DNA from: Macrobrachium rosenbergii
Lineage: Eukaryota > Arthropoda > Malacostraca > Decapoda > Palaemonidae
DNA: 64,000 nucleotides
Assembly (NCBI RefSeq): GCF_040412425.1
Contig: NC_089795.1
Location: forward strand, 82,460,163-82,524,162
Direction of reading: 5' to 3'
Shown here: in pieces, positions 52,263 to 63,335 of the stretch
How positions within the stretch are numbered: the stretch's first letter is position 1
How the letters are laid out: each line of letters starts with the position of its first letter
Program-made: the position numbers and the translations under genes
The notes under the pieces: model-generated
The model's database searches: none
Told to the model about the DNA's origin: nothing
The model's input: only the letters and a program-made list of their open reading frames with translations

Positions 52263-53215
52263 GAAAAGACGTTCCCTCGTATAACCTTGATCTCATTTTG
52301 GATCGTCAGTTGCAAATATATGTCTTTGTGTCTTTATTTTATTGAATATTTAATCTCCATTATCTATTAATTTATGGTCTGGTGACATTATTCAGTGGGA
52401 TGTTACATTTCATTGTTATTTAGAAGTAGGTGTCACGTGAATGATATAGGTAGCGCTTAAGAAAAACTCTCGCACGGATATTCAAGAAACTTTGTGAAAC
52501 TGTATGACGCGAATTTAAGTTAAGGATCATAACAATGACGTAGTGGTCATGATTCAAAGCACGAATCTGTTGTGTCCTTCGTTTTGTTAGTCGAGAATGT
52601 CATGGAGGATGGTGATGCTGATACGATAACTAATAAATTTCCGATATGTAAACAGTTGCACAGACTGGAAATATATCTGAGTGTACATTATTATCCTTAT
52701 TGAGTGTTCGTCTGTCACATCTGGATGGGAGATTAATTTCTCGGAGAGTTTGGCATCATCGGAGGTTCCAATATCCCTCGAAAGGACATATTACTTATTG
52801 GCATATCGAAAATGTTAAGGCTTTAGCCCAGATCCCCATCTTCCCATCACTAAGTAATATTGCCATTATTACGAGTAGCAGTTGTGGATATTGATATTCG
52901 CAAAAATTTCCCTAAGCCAGGTTAATGTTTATGAATAGCAATTCTTACGAAAGATTTCATATGCAGCTTTTTAAAATGAAAAAATGAGTGACCTCAGACG
53001 GTTCATTTAAATTTTCGGCGATTTAGCCAAGGTTGCACTGGCTTCAAACACTCGAATAACTAACAGGCAGTGCTACAACCCGACATCAAGCCACTGCAGT
53101 AAAACAGATGTTTTATTCCTTAATGTTATCGAAAATAAACGTACCCTGTGAGATGGTACGTCATTTGAAACACCGAATCTTCGTAATTAGAAAGTGGTAA
53201 AAGGGATGGTTGGAT

Positions 53216-53310
53216 GGTGCAGGGTTGAGGGGGGGTGGGGTTTGGGGGGTAAGGTGTTAGTGTAGCCAGCGACTCTGGGTTGATCTTGGCCTACTTTTGC
53301 TCAACCGCCA
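53216..53310. repeat. Second copy of the G-rich/TGATCTTGGCCTACTT element
   Basis: G-runs at 53223-53250 precede GGTTGATCTTGGCC, which continues TACTTTTGCTCAACC. GGTTGA and TCAACC bracket the motif as short inverted arms. Confidence 0.6.
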
Positions 53311-54579
53311 ACACGACTCCTGGTTGACAACTGAGACAGACCAGCCAACCACCCAGAGGGACCCCCTTTGAAACCCTGGGCTCACCCTTTTCATGATTTC
53401 TCTCTATTTTTATCCCTGAATTTTTGCGCTTGCATGTACTAGTTTGCATTTGATATTCCTGTGCTTTGTGTATTCGAGATCTTTTTGTGTCGCTCTTTTT
53501 CTTCCTAAAAGAATCAACTTGAATATCTCACATAAAATGACGGGATGGAAACTGTGTATTTATTTTGGTAGGTTTTAGGAATTTATTTTAATGATGGGTG
53601 CTTTTACGACAATGTAAAAAAAATCGATTTACCGAAATCTAAGCTTTGAAACGATGATAATTTCTGTTAATAGACATCAGCCAATCTGTTGCGAAGTTTA
53701 AGGAAATCGGAAGACTGACTTCCGGCTAGACTAAGATTGCGTAAAACCATTGATGTCTGACGCAGTGCTTAAGACGCCTTTCCTAATTGTTCAAAATGTT
53801 TTCGTTCTAGTATTCTTTTCGAAACATGGTACTTCTTTACTGCTACGTTTTCCATCAACCCGAAAAGTAGTACCTTTCAATTTTATGACACGACTAATCA
53901 GTTTCTTAAAGCCCACCTCCATTTTTATACTTCAAGGACTTCTATCTGCGTAGTTTACCTGTAGCAACAGCGCTGAGGATAACACTGAATAAGTTTGCCG
54001 TATAATTAATATACTTTGAAAGAGCTGACACTTTATGGCTTTTTACGTCAGTCTCGTATGAAGGTTTTTAGTGTTAGTATTCGACAATAAATTTCATTAT
54101 ATTTTACACAGAATAGTACAAAATCCTAACTGAAATCCAGCCCTTGATCTGAATCTGTTTGAATTATTTCTTTAAAAACCTTTGAGTTGAAGAGAGTTTT
54201 GGATGAATAAGCGAAGAATTATGCGTATACAAATGCAATTCTCAACATTCCATTTCATCAGTCCTCTAATTGAAGATGCCCGAGAGAGAAAACAAATTCG
54301 TCTTTTTTTATAGTGAGCATGATAAAGCAGAAGAGTCTTTTTAACGAAATTCTACAATACGCTCAGCCCATTAATCAACCAAATTCAGTTATTCAACGTG
54401 TATTTTTTGTATATAAAACGGCCTTTACTTTTTGCAAATATAAATTCTATAATTGACTGTATACGTAAGTAGGATTCTACCTGTTGATATCAAATCAAGA
54501 GTTAGCAATGTGGATGATGTTGAATTTATGACTACAGAATTGGAATTTTTTACGAGTTAACATATATATAATTATTTAC

Positions 54580-54718
54580 CGAGTGCTGGCGTCTTGCAAC
54601 GAATTTTCTTCTGGAACACCTCATCGACGTCCCTTAGGGCCAAATTCCAGTGTTTGTCGAAGGCTATCACGTAACCCGTCACTAATCCTCTTATCTCACT
54701 ATGGTTCCTGGTGTAGAC
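54580..54718 (-). CDS. LSM11: LSM11 homologue, Sm1-motif exon
   Basis: This 139-nt exon has a clean acceptor (TTCATTTCAG) and a donor (CTCG then GTAAAT). It enters in phase 0 and leaves in phase 1, matching its neighbours. It encodes 46 residues containing GYVIAFDKHWNLALRDVDE. This is the Sm1 motif and is very close to the human LSm11 segment GFLVAFDKFWNMALTDVDE. The DxxWNxAL pattern distinguishes LSm11 from SmD2. It joins upstream to ENIRVK, giving RVKVYTR..RGLVTG, parallel to human VKVNVHIRTFKGLRG. The first intron-side stop follows the donor directly (GTAAATAA), so the boundary is well fixed. Confidence 0.92.
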
Positions 54719-55350
54719 CTGAAATGAAGTGGAATGGAATTGTATAGATAATAAAAAAGTTATTACTAAGGCGTAAGGGCCAAAGGAATTTACAATTTGG
54801 TGGGCTTCATGTCCTTCAAATGCTTTGTTTCTAAGCTTAAACTTTTTTTATATAATAAAACATTAGTTATATGTCATAAACAAAATTTCAAGTACTAAAT
54901 AATTATAAGCGAAAAGATAATGGCTATTTCAACGGAAACCATAAGCAGAATCTTTATTGCAGTCTTTTCAAATGTTTTTTTGCACTCAGCGTTGTCACAG
55001 ATTCGCCAGCTGCGCTTGTTACACTGTTAGTTCTTATCTAAGTTAAGCTTACTCACCGTCCTTGAATTGATTTCCTTTTCTTTATACCTTATTGTTATTG
55101 TTCCGCCTCCCTTCCTTCTCCTTTCCCCCATCCAATCTCCCCCTCATTCCCTCCATCCAGTCATCTCAAGTAGCTGCCGCTTATCCCTTAACTTTCCCTC
55201 TCTGCTTTGCCACCCTTTATGGCTGTTCTCTCTTCCACTCTCCTCCTCGCCCCAGCCCAGTCTCCCGCCCCCCCCGCAGGTATGACCTCGTCCTTGGCTC
55301 TACTGACACCGTCAGATTTCTCCAGCTCAGAATCATAACCCATGTGCTTA

Positions 55351-55415
<65 letters not shown>

Positions 55416-55527
55416 TCCTCCTCCTCTCTGTGGAGACCCATTACTGTTGCCATGGTTACAGCGGATGTAAACAAATATTGCTTCCATCACACTTCCGGGT
55501 GAAGCTTTCAGCAATTACGTAATAGCC

Positions 55528-55582
<55 letters not shown>
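55351..55582. repeat. Two long (CT)n tracts
   Basis: CT at 55351-55411 and 55530-55582, about 120 bp apart. Confidence 0.96.
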
Positions 55583-55586
<4 letters not shown>

Positions 55587-57199
55587 GTTTACTTCATCGG
55601 GGTTCCACTGCTGTTCTCACTCTCCTCTCAAAAGCTCATTAGATGATCAATAACAAGCGGTCTAATTAAAAGTAACTTAGTGAGAGCTCTTTAACTCATA
55701 CTGGGTGTCTATCATGTGTTGGGCTCCAAAGGCTTTCATGCATTACAAACGGGCGCCTATGAATCATTGTTGTCTCCCTTTCATTTCGTAATTATCTCAT
55801 GATTACCTTCATTATCATTAAAATAACAACTGGAAGCGTTGTCTACAAAAAGACATTCATAGTGTGTCATATCCCGCAGCAAAAAACAAAGAGAGAGAGA
55901 GAAAAAAACAGTTTGGTCTGGAACCAGAGAAGCTTAAAGTTGAACATCTATTTTCTTGCCAGCCCTTCTCTCTTCACGCTCACCAGACTGCTATGCTGTA
56001 AGAACAGCGTCTGGTGTTCGCGCAAGGTGTCAGAGGATAATTAATTTAATGAGAAAAAAGAAATGTCTCGGTTTTCGCTTTAATATACAATAAACAATCA
56101 TCCCGCTTTGCAGCCAGGAAATAAAGGTGAGATTGTAAATCTGAACTCAAAGATCTCATTGTTTGGTAATGGTAATAGCTTCCGAGCTGAAAATCTTGGA
56201 TGCAACATTGTTTTTTGTAAAGATAAACTTTGGTGGAGAGAAACTTTTCTATGCTATGATTTTGTGAAGCGAAATCCGCAGATACGCTGTTTTTAACAAA
56301 AGTAAATAAATAAAAAACGGTTTTAAACAAAGTTGCATGCAACCACTTATGTATAAATAATTCTACCTTAAAATGTCGAACGGTTTCAACGAGAGCTTGC
56401 GTTCCATCATGCAAGTTATCCAGTGATGGAATTCAGCAAAATATTTTTCTGCGTAATAACTCAGTTTCAGTGTGAAATGGATGGAATTGCCTCATTTCAT
56501 GTCATATTCTGGTTTGCTCTCAAAATATAAGAAACTTGCTGTCGGATGTGTAGATTTGTCACAAATTATTTTTTTTAAGCAAACCAAATTCAAGTATCAA
56601 CATCTGCTTGTATAATTTGATATCCATGATGAGTGTTTAATAAGCAAATAATTAGTTATCTGTCTTGTTTTTTGACATTAGTAATACCGACCTTCATGGC
56701 TGCATAATTATATAAAAGAAAAGTTTTTTTTTAAGGCACCAACCACTTTCCTACTTTGTTCCGCTGTAGTAGTTTTTTTTCGCGTAGATGGGACAATCCC
56801 AGTTTCTTAACAAGCCACAAGTCTGGTCTCGCCATTGAGACACGAGTATTGCTGAACCTTCATTACCTTTTAGGATGTCTCCTTCGAAAATATCAAAGGA
56901 AATTCCTTCAGCGTGACGTTTACAACAATAGCCCAGTTTGAACGACAAGTTTGCTTTTCCTGTTCAACCCTTAATTACCTCGAAAATCGTGCAGTGCGGA
57001 AAACAGTGACATTTTGTGTATTATTGTTACTTTGTTAAGGATTTCAGTCTCCGTACAGATTATTTTCTATTGTGATTAATTTACTGACGTAGTTAATGTA
57101 ATTTCCAACAACCTTTCCCAATGAAATCACTCATTAACTGATAAGGAAAAATAAGCTGCCATGACAACTGTAGGAGAGAGAGAGTGGGGGAGAGAGCGA

Positions 57200-57295
57200 T
57201 TAGGGGTCGTGGTCTAGAGATCACACTTGCAGTGTGGCCACGCAGATGTTGAGTCGAAGTCTGTACATACAACTGGGACTCGAGAAACCGTTAGG
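57200..57295 (+). mobile_element. tRNA-derived SINE-like fragment
   Basis: GTCGTGGTCTAGAGATC resembles an A-box and D-arm. CACACTTGCAGTGTG folds as an anticodon-like hairpin with TGC in the loop. TTGAGTCGAAGTC is a weak B-box. The order and spacing are tRNA-like but decayed. Confidence 0.35.
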
Positions 57296-58851
57296 ATCAG
57301 AATGTAGCACCAGACCAAAGGGCCTCTTCGTGGAGGCAGCGATACTGCAGGGCAGAAAGGGCATAAGAATATCCTCCTAACTGATGACCTTGAAAAGATA
57401 AAATCGAGAAGTCTGCAGAGTGAAGATAAAACTGAAGCAATAGATGACTGGGGTGGACGTTGTCTGTCTGTGGGAATCGCTTGGATGCAATAAAAATATT
57501 AATAGAAGGGAAGGGAACAATGGAGAAAGGGGTCCTGAGGTGATGATGGTGAGGGGGGTGCGGATGGGAGGGGTAGTTAAGGGACGTGTTTGTTAATGTG
57601 GGTTTAGAGGGATAGATAGTGCAGTGGTGGTGATGGTCCCTATACCCCCCGACCTTTACCCACTGACCCACATTATACCGGGTGTGCTTCAGCCACAGCT
57701 CACTCCTCTGTACCCCTTCCCCTCCCCCTCCCTCCTCCACCATTGATACAGTCCTCTCTCACCTCCCCCCCTCCACCTTTTTACTCTCTTAACCCACTAT
57801 CATCACAATACAAACACCTGTTTCCTCTTTATCAATACCCCAGTTTACTCCTCTTCTCGACTACTTGTGGCCCTTTCTTGTTCTTCGAGTGTACGCCTAC
57901 CCCGAGATCTCAACGCAATTGCGACCTTCGAGATAAGAACCATTAATTCTCGTTTAGTGAAACTACAGGAACAGCAGCACTAGTGAGAGTGAGTGGCCGA
58001 CCCGCTAGAAGGGTTATCACTTTCATTTGTATGTGCGCGATGAAGGGATAATTTAGGATTTCCTTGTACAAATCACAATGCTGAGGAACACCTTTTTATT
58101 ATTACTTAGACATTCAGTCGTGATTGCAATAAGTTATGAATCGTATAAAAAATTATTCTGGAGTGTGACCTTTCTTTGATTTGTATTTTACTAGTATAAA
58201 AAATTTTATGTTTTGGGTTTTGCCTCTATTTTAGGTCGAAAATGGCTAGTGTTTTAAAGCCGAAATGTCCCAATGGAATAAAAATGTTGACTATAGCTCT
58301 CGTTTGGCTGTTCCTGATGAGAATCAGATTCCCTAGGAATCAATCTCTAGCAATTACAGACATAAAAATCGTTAGCATTTGAGCATTGGCTTCTTATTCA
58401 ACCTGACGAGTTCCAAGAAGTATGAGGATTTCACAGTAATCATAAATTTCTACGAAATGATGGTTAATTTATGTAACGGATCTCGTATTTCATCATTACA
58501 ATGGCTCTCTAAATATTATAAGCGCTCCAGGTTAGAAAAGTTACTGCATTTATTGCTTCCGTTTAATTTACCTCTAAAATGCGCGGACAAGGTCCTTTTT
58601 TGAAGGGTTCCTTGAAACATTTATTCAAAAAACAGTGTTTACCAGGCCATCAGTTCAAGATGCTGCTTGGTGCAAGAGTGATATAATTACGTAGATAACT
58701 AGAGATCCGTCAAGAATGAAGCATTTTATTAAACGACTGCAATCGTCCAAATGCTGGATGTAACGTATTTTTTATAACGCTCTAAAGATCAAATGTACAT
58801 TAGTGGGGTACACATAGGGAAAACAAACAAACAAACGGCCACGCGCTAACC

Positions 58852-58852
<1 letters not shown>

Positions 58853-58894
<42 letters not shown>
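58853..58894. repeat. (CT)n microsatellite
   Basis: CT tract of about 42 bp in LSM11 intron 3. Confidence 0.96.
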
Positions 58895-58896
<2 letters not shown>

Positions 58897-59950
58897 ATCT
58901 CTTCTATACATCCCCTAAAGGGAATGCATTGAGAGTGAAAGTTTCGATGGGAGTAGGGGATGGGGGAGGGAGAGGGGAACATTTTTGGGGCAACGCTGGG
59001 TTGACCTATTGCAGATGGTGTGCTCTTGGGTTTGTTGATGCTTCGCTCTGAAAGCGTCGGTTGTTTCTGCCCATTCAGTAACAGGATGCTATAACTGCAT
59101 CTTTCCCGCATCTACTTCCCAAAATTATTTTTGGACGCAGTTGGTCTCTTTATTGAAATTCATACCTGTGGCCTTGATGAAAGATTTTAGCACTCAGGAG
59201 CTTCCATCTTTCTTTTCGAGTGCTGATGATGACGACGGTCTTCGTAGCTTAAAGCAGCCAGAAACTTAGTTTGTTATAAGATCAAAATAAAGTGATATAA
59301 AAGAAGCCCCAAAAATATCTGTGCATTTTTGCCCGCCTAATGGACGCCGCAATTGTATTGCCGTACTCAGTATATCAATGGTCGTTTATTCTGACGGAGC
59401 TTTATTAAAAATACTGGTGCATAGAGTGATAGAGCTGTTGCAGATAGTATCACTTTGCGCTGAAATGTCATTTTATGAAGTAGGATTGCACGGTTATTGG
59501 CGATGCGAATACTTTTATGTGATTGTTTTTTTATTGTTGCCGCGTTTTATTTTATGCCGTCGGAATATTTACAATGTTTTTGATGTTCCATAACTTGTGG
59601 TAATTTGCAGTTCTAAATATGTAGTCCCTCGCATGAAAATAAAGGATCTCTCTCTCACTATCAACGTGCGCATGCATGCATAACATTTATACATGAACCT
59701 TTAAATACATGCCTTTATGTATTTATTAATAATTCTTTTCTATTCCTTTTATTACGTTGCTATAAAATACTAGACCTGTGTGAGTATTTGCTATTATAAA
59801 CACTTTTTAACCAATATATTTATTCCGTTTTTATGGTCGTATTATTTAACATACGGCTCTCAAACGTTTCATTCATGTATTTGTATTCATTTTTATAGAT
59901 TTTAGCTTTGGTGTTTAAAAAGAGAACTGTTTGGCTGAATTTTTGAATGT

Positions 59951-59970
59951 TATATATATATATGTATATG

Positions 59971-60044
<74 letters not shown>
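59951..60044. repeat. (AT)n microsatellite
   Basis: AT tract in LSM11 intron 3, about 185 bp from the intronic hairpin. Confidence 0.97.
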
Positions 60045-60047
<3 letters not shown>

Positions 60048-60228
60048 GTGTGTAAAATGTGTTGTAAATATTACATAATGAAGAGCAGTTACACAAAGAT
60101 CGTATACTTCGAAGATCGTTCTTGCAAATGTGTAAGGCGAGACGGTTATATGTGCATAATTTCATCTTCAGTTCGAGATCGCTGCTGATCGTACGACAGT
60201 TACCGAGAGAACCTCCTCTTTGAAGCTA

Positions 60229-60307
60229 GTCGTGTGTGACCGAGTAGCTATTTTAGTTGTCTGAAGCATCATCAAACAACCAAAATAGCCGCTCAGTCAA
60301 GACACGA
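60229..60307 (-). ncRNA. Long intronic hairpin, precursor-like
   Basis: Arms at about 60229-60264 and 60272-60307 are inverted repeats with a 7-nt loop. The inner 27 bp have 22 exact pairs. In minus-strand RNA four of the five differences are G-U wobbles, whereas in plus-strand RNA four are A-C mismatches. The outer part adds about six more pairs after a small bulge. It lies about 60 nt inside the intron following LSM11 exon 3, on the transcribed strand. No known miRNA seed is recognised. A decayed foldback element is the alternative. Confidence 0.4.
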
Positions 60308-60367
60308 GGAAAAGGAAAGTTTTTGTGAAACTGGAGAGACGCGACGAAAGATTGGTTTCTCTCTCAC

Positions 60368-60563
60368 CTTGACTCTGATATTCTCCTGCTGGCAGCGGCG
60401 AAGGACAGCCAAGGGCCCCTGGATTTCTTCCATCCGGTTGAGAACATTTCGCTCGCTGCGGCCCCCGGCCCCCTTATCGGTGACCCCGTCAAATTGGGAA
60501 GTTTCCGTTTTTTCAGTGCGGTATTTTCATGATTCGAGCACCTCAAACTTACGACATTCATTT
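60368..60563 (-). CDS. LSM11: LSM11 homologue, exon with pre-Sm helix (frame break inside)
   Basis: The 3' half encodes SERNVLNRMEEIQGPLAVLR and then RCQQENIRVK, matching the conserved LSm11 segment before Sm1 (human RNVLTRM...L..L.RCI.EGVKV). It ends at a good donor (AAG then GTGAGAG) in phase 0, joining directly to the Sm1 exon. The start is uncertain. The conserved frame meets a TGA at 60527-60529 with no good acceptor after it. A plausible acceptor (TTGCTCAGCACAG) sits at 60564 and opens a different frame that fits the phase-1 donor of the previous exon. An indel at the T6 run (60508-60513) or the C5 runs (60462-60473) would connect the two frames. The conserved 3' part is secure; the 5' boundary is a proposal. 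Confidence 0.75.
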
Positions 60564-60810
60564 CTGTGCTGAGCAACAAACATATTGCAATAAAATTAAC
60601 CAAACGCAAAAGATAATTAAGGCATTTTCAAACAGTCTAGAAGAAACTGTTCAATTTGTTATTTTCTTAATCAGTAAAATGATCAGAAGTTGAGTAAAAA
60701 AAACTGCGATTTTCCCTTGAGTAATTAAAGAGTAAGGTAAGAATATAAAATCAATGGACTGAATAAAAATTGCGAATCCTCTGAGTAATGTTTGAAGGAA
60801 AGCTGCTTAC

Positions 60811-60886
60811 CTTGGTCTTCACTGAAATTCCTGTTGGCCGGCACAGGTGCCACTCGACGGGTGGGTATTCCACCTGGTCCCAGAAC
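60811..60886 (-). CDS. LSM11: Probable upstream coding exon of LSM11 homologue
   Basis: A 76-nt exon is bounded by a strong acceptor (TATTTCTCCAACAG) and a strong donor (CAAG then GTAAGC). In the phase matching the proposed first exon it encodes VLGPGGIPTRRVAPVPANRN followed by FSEDQ, and it leaves in phase 1. A second frame (beginning FWDQVEYPPVEW) is also open, so the reading frame is not proved. The sequence resembles the Gly/Pro/Arg-rich, poorly conserved N-terminal part of LSm11 only in composition. It lies about 250 bp upstream of the conserved exon on the same strand, hence the assignment. Confidence 0.55.
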
Positions 60887-63188
60887 CTGTTGGAGAAATA
60901 ATTTATAAATTATCATTTATTTATGAATCATTGCTGTTAATATCAACATTTACAGTAGTTGTTGCTGTCGTTTTGTAAAAGTTTAGAATGACAATTACAG
61001 TTCCGGGGACACGTTTGCTTTTGCTATTTTTTCATTCATTTTTTGATCGACATTTTGTCCTTTGCGTGAAATGTTTACCAATCTATTGAGTGTCTTTAGC
61101 TTATGATGATTAAGATGGCATTGTGCACACGTTCGTCAGAACTGTTAAAGTGATGCACTGAAAGGTCTTTCATGTTAATTACTGCTCATCTTCTTTTCAT
61201 GAGTAGAATATTGCAGAACCGAATGTGCTGAGATTCTTTTGCTTTCATTCCTCTACGTACAAGAAATAAACATTTTGAGGAAATTGTACTGTAGGAGTAC
61301 ATATTAAAATAGTACAGATACATTTAAGAAACTGATTTTCGACATTTAAGGACGAGTCTTAGTGATGCTAGGTCGACGAACACAGTTTTTCTTTGTCTTA
61401 AGGAATTGACACATGTCACTGGAGTTTTGATTCAATTTTTAACAAATTTGAGAGTTCTGAGACAGGAAAATGAGAATTACGGTTAATTACGTCTTAGTGT
61501 TCGAATGAATCACCAAACATTTAGCGAAAAAACCTACTTTAATGTCAGGTGCTGTCAGTCATTTGCAGCATATATAATTTCAGATGACTCTCACAAAGAC
61601 ACTTGCTCATCTTTGTTCAACTTTTTTCTAAAATGACTTTTTTTCATCATTTGGTCTTTCATCCTTTTTTTTCCTAAAATCATTATCTACTTTACAACTA
61701 TTAAAAACGTAGTAGATTGCAAGATCTCATTTTCAGTCTGGGGAAGGTGATCAGGAAACTTTTCCTTATGTAACTTTGTCTCTCGTATCTACCAGGACAA
61801 AAGTACAGTAATTCTGTAAAATAGCTTGGCAAACAAATTGACAAGCCAACATCACCTTTAGACGACTACGAATAACCGAGAGAAAGAAAGAAAATAAGAA
61901 AAAAAAGACGAATGTCTGGATCGACCGAAGTAACTTCGTTGTCTGAAAAACTGTCCAACTCTTTCTTAAATATCTCCCTGCTTTGTCCTTACGTTAAGGC
62001 AAAGTTCTCAATGTAAAATTCTTCAGAATGTGGGAAGAATTTGAGGTTCGAAATACAAGAGTGCCTATTTAAAAAAGATCGTCTTAAGTAGGACACTCAA
62101 ATTAATTTTTTCTCTTCCGTTTCGTTAGATACTTTGTGATGCCGGAAGCGGTAAATAATAACAGGTTCTTTGTGGCCTCGGATTTAATAGTTACAAAGAG
62201 ATTAGGTATCCTTAAGCACATACTTGATTTTTGCAACGCAAAAAAACAGTTGAAGATTGCTATGAACTGATGCTTTCCAGTAGAGTCATGTTGTTCATTA
62301 AACTAACAATATCCTACACTCAAAATTCCAAAAGTCTACGTAGTTTAAGACTCCATAGTGAATACTAAAAGCAAAGAATCCCTTTTGCTATACTTGCGCC
62401 CGTATGAAGTATAAGCTTGACTATAATTACTGTCAAAAAAGTTTTCTTTCAAACCAAGACAATGAAATAATGGTATGCAACGAATTTCTGACAACAATTT
62501 AGGTCGTGCTTCTCCGTGGCGGGTAGCTGTGCGCAATTAGTTACGACTTTCCGCGATATTTCAAGTGATGTCACTCCATCCTCACATGGAAGACAAGGCT
62601 CCTCTCACTCTCTCGTCACTCGATCTCCAGGAAAAGGAGAAGAAAGTTTAACAGACATTCCCCTTGCTGCATATAAATGGTTTAACTTGGCGTCACCTCT
62701 CAAGAACAGATGGAACATGATAGGCGTTCCGTCTAAACTTCGATGTCCCGAGTTTGTTTAATCCACGTCTGTCTTTCTTGCTTAATGAAGTCATTAACTG
62801 CCACATCAAAGTCTGTTGTTAATTCACAGTTCCGTCGCTAAATCGAGCACCAGACTAATGTAGTAATTTGTTCATTGTTTTTTTTTTTCTAAATAGACTT
62901 AAATGGAAAAGAAAACTGGCGTGTTGCCATGAGAATATGAAGTATATAAGTTCCTATGAGTATGCTCTTTTCTAAGGCATAATAAGTAAGCATGACGTCA
63001 CTCAAAGCTTGTGCTGTCTTCATTTTACTGGATTTTTAGCTAAGTCAATCGGAAGAATATATGGGATTAGCTTTTAGGGGAGAGTGAAGACAGAATTCTT
63101 GCTACACAATAATTTGCGTACAAACGACAGGCCGCGTCTCAATAATTGAATTTATGATAATAGTTTTATGTCCCTTTTTCCGCGTTAC
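60887..63188 (-). other. Putative first intron of the LSM11 homologue
   Basis: A 2.3-kb stretch without microsatellites longer than about 20 bp. An undetected exon carrying the missing LSm11 N-terminal motif could lie here or upstream; I did not find one. Confidence 0.4.
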
Positions 63189-63218
63189 CTCAGTGGGTCG
63201 CTTAGGTTTTCCTGCCAT
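63189..63218 (-). CDS. LSM11: Possible first coding exon of LSM11 homologue
   Basis: On the minus strand an ATG in very good Kozak context (GTGACCATGG) starts ten codons, MAGKPKRPTE, and runs into a donor (GAG then GTAACG) in phase 0. That phase fits the VLGPGG frame of the next exon. With the other exons the coding total is 1025 nt, close to the about 360 residues of human LSm11. I do not see the FDPL..LY motif used by vertebrate LSm11 to bind FLASH. It may be absent, lie in an undetected exon, or show that this exon is not the true start. Confidence 0.4.
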
Positions 63219-63335
63219 GGTCACGATTTATCATTTTCGACTTCAGCCAAGGAAAGCGGCGTCGCCCCACAAATATCGCCTGAAATCCTTATCAACACAA
63301 ACTTGAATCAGGTTCGCCACTGAGTCTCGTGGCGA
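63219..63335 (-). promoter_or_regulatory. Putative 5'UTR and start region of LSM11 homologue
   Basis: The sequence upstream of the minus-strand ATG is GC-richer than its surroundings. It carries an arthropod-type initiator (CTCAGTGG, minus strand, about 63318-63324). No TATA box is evident. The transcription start is inferred from motif and position only. Confidence 0.25.

Larger units (their letters stand above)
45486..54579 (-). other. Last intron of the LSM11 homologue
   Basis: A 9.1-kb intron bounded by a GTAAAT donor and a TTTTCCAG acceptor. It contains microsatellites, G-rich composites and the RNase H fragment. Confidence 0.8.
54719..60367 (-). other. Intron 3 of the LSM11 homologue
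   Basis: A 5.6-kb intron with a GTGAGA donor and a TTCATTTCAG acceptor. It holds two long CT tracts, a tRNA-derived fragment near 57.2 kb, an AT tract and the hairpin near its 5' end. Confidence 0.8.

Noticed and set aside
56046..56414. 122-codon minus-strand frame inside LSM11 intron 3
   Set aside because: Exon 3 joins exon 4 directly with conserved sequence on both sides, so this cannot be an LSM11 exon. No family recognised.
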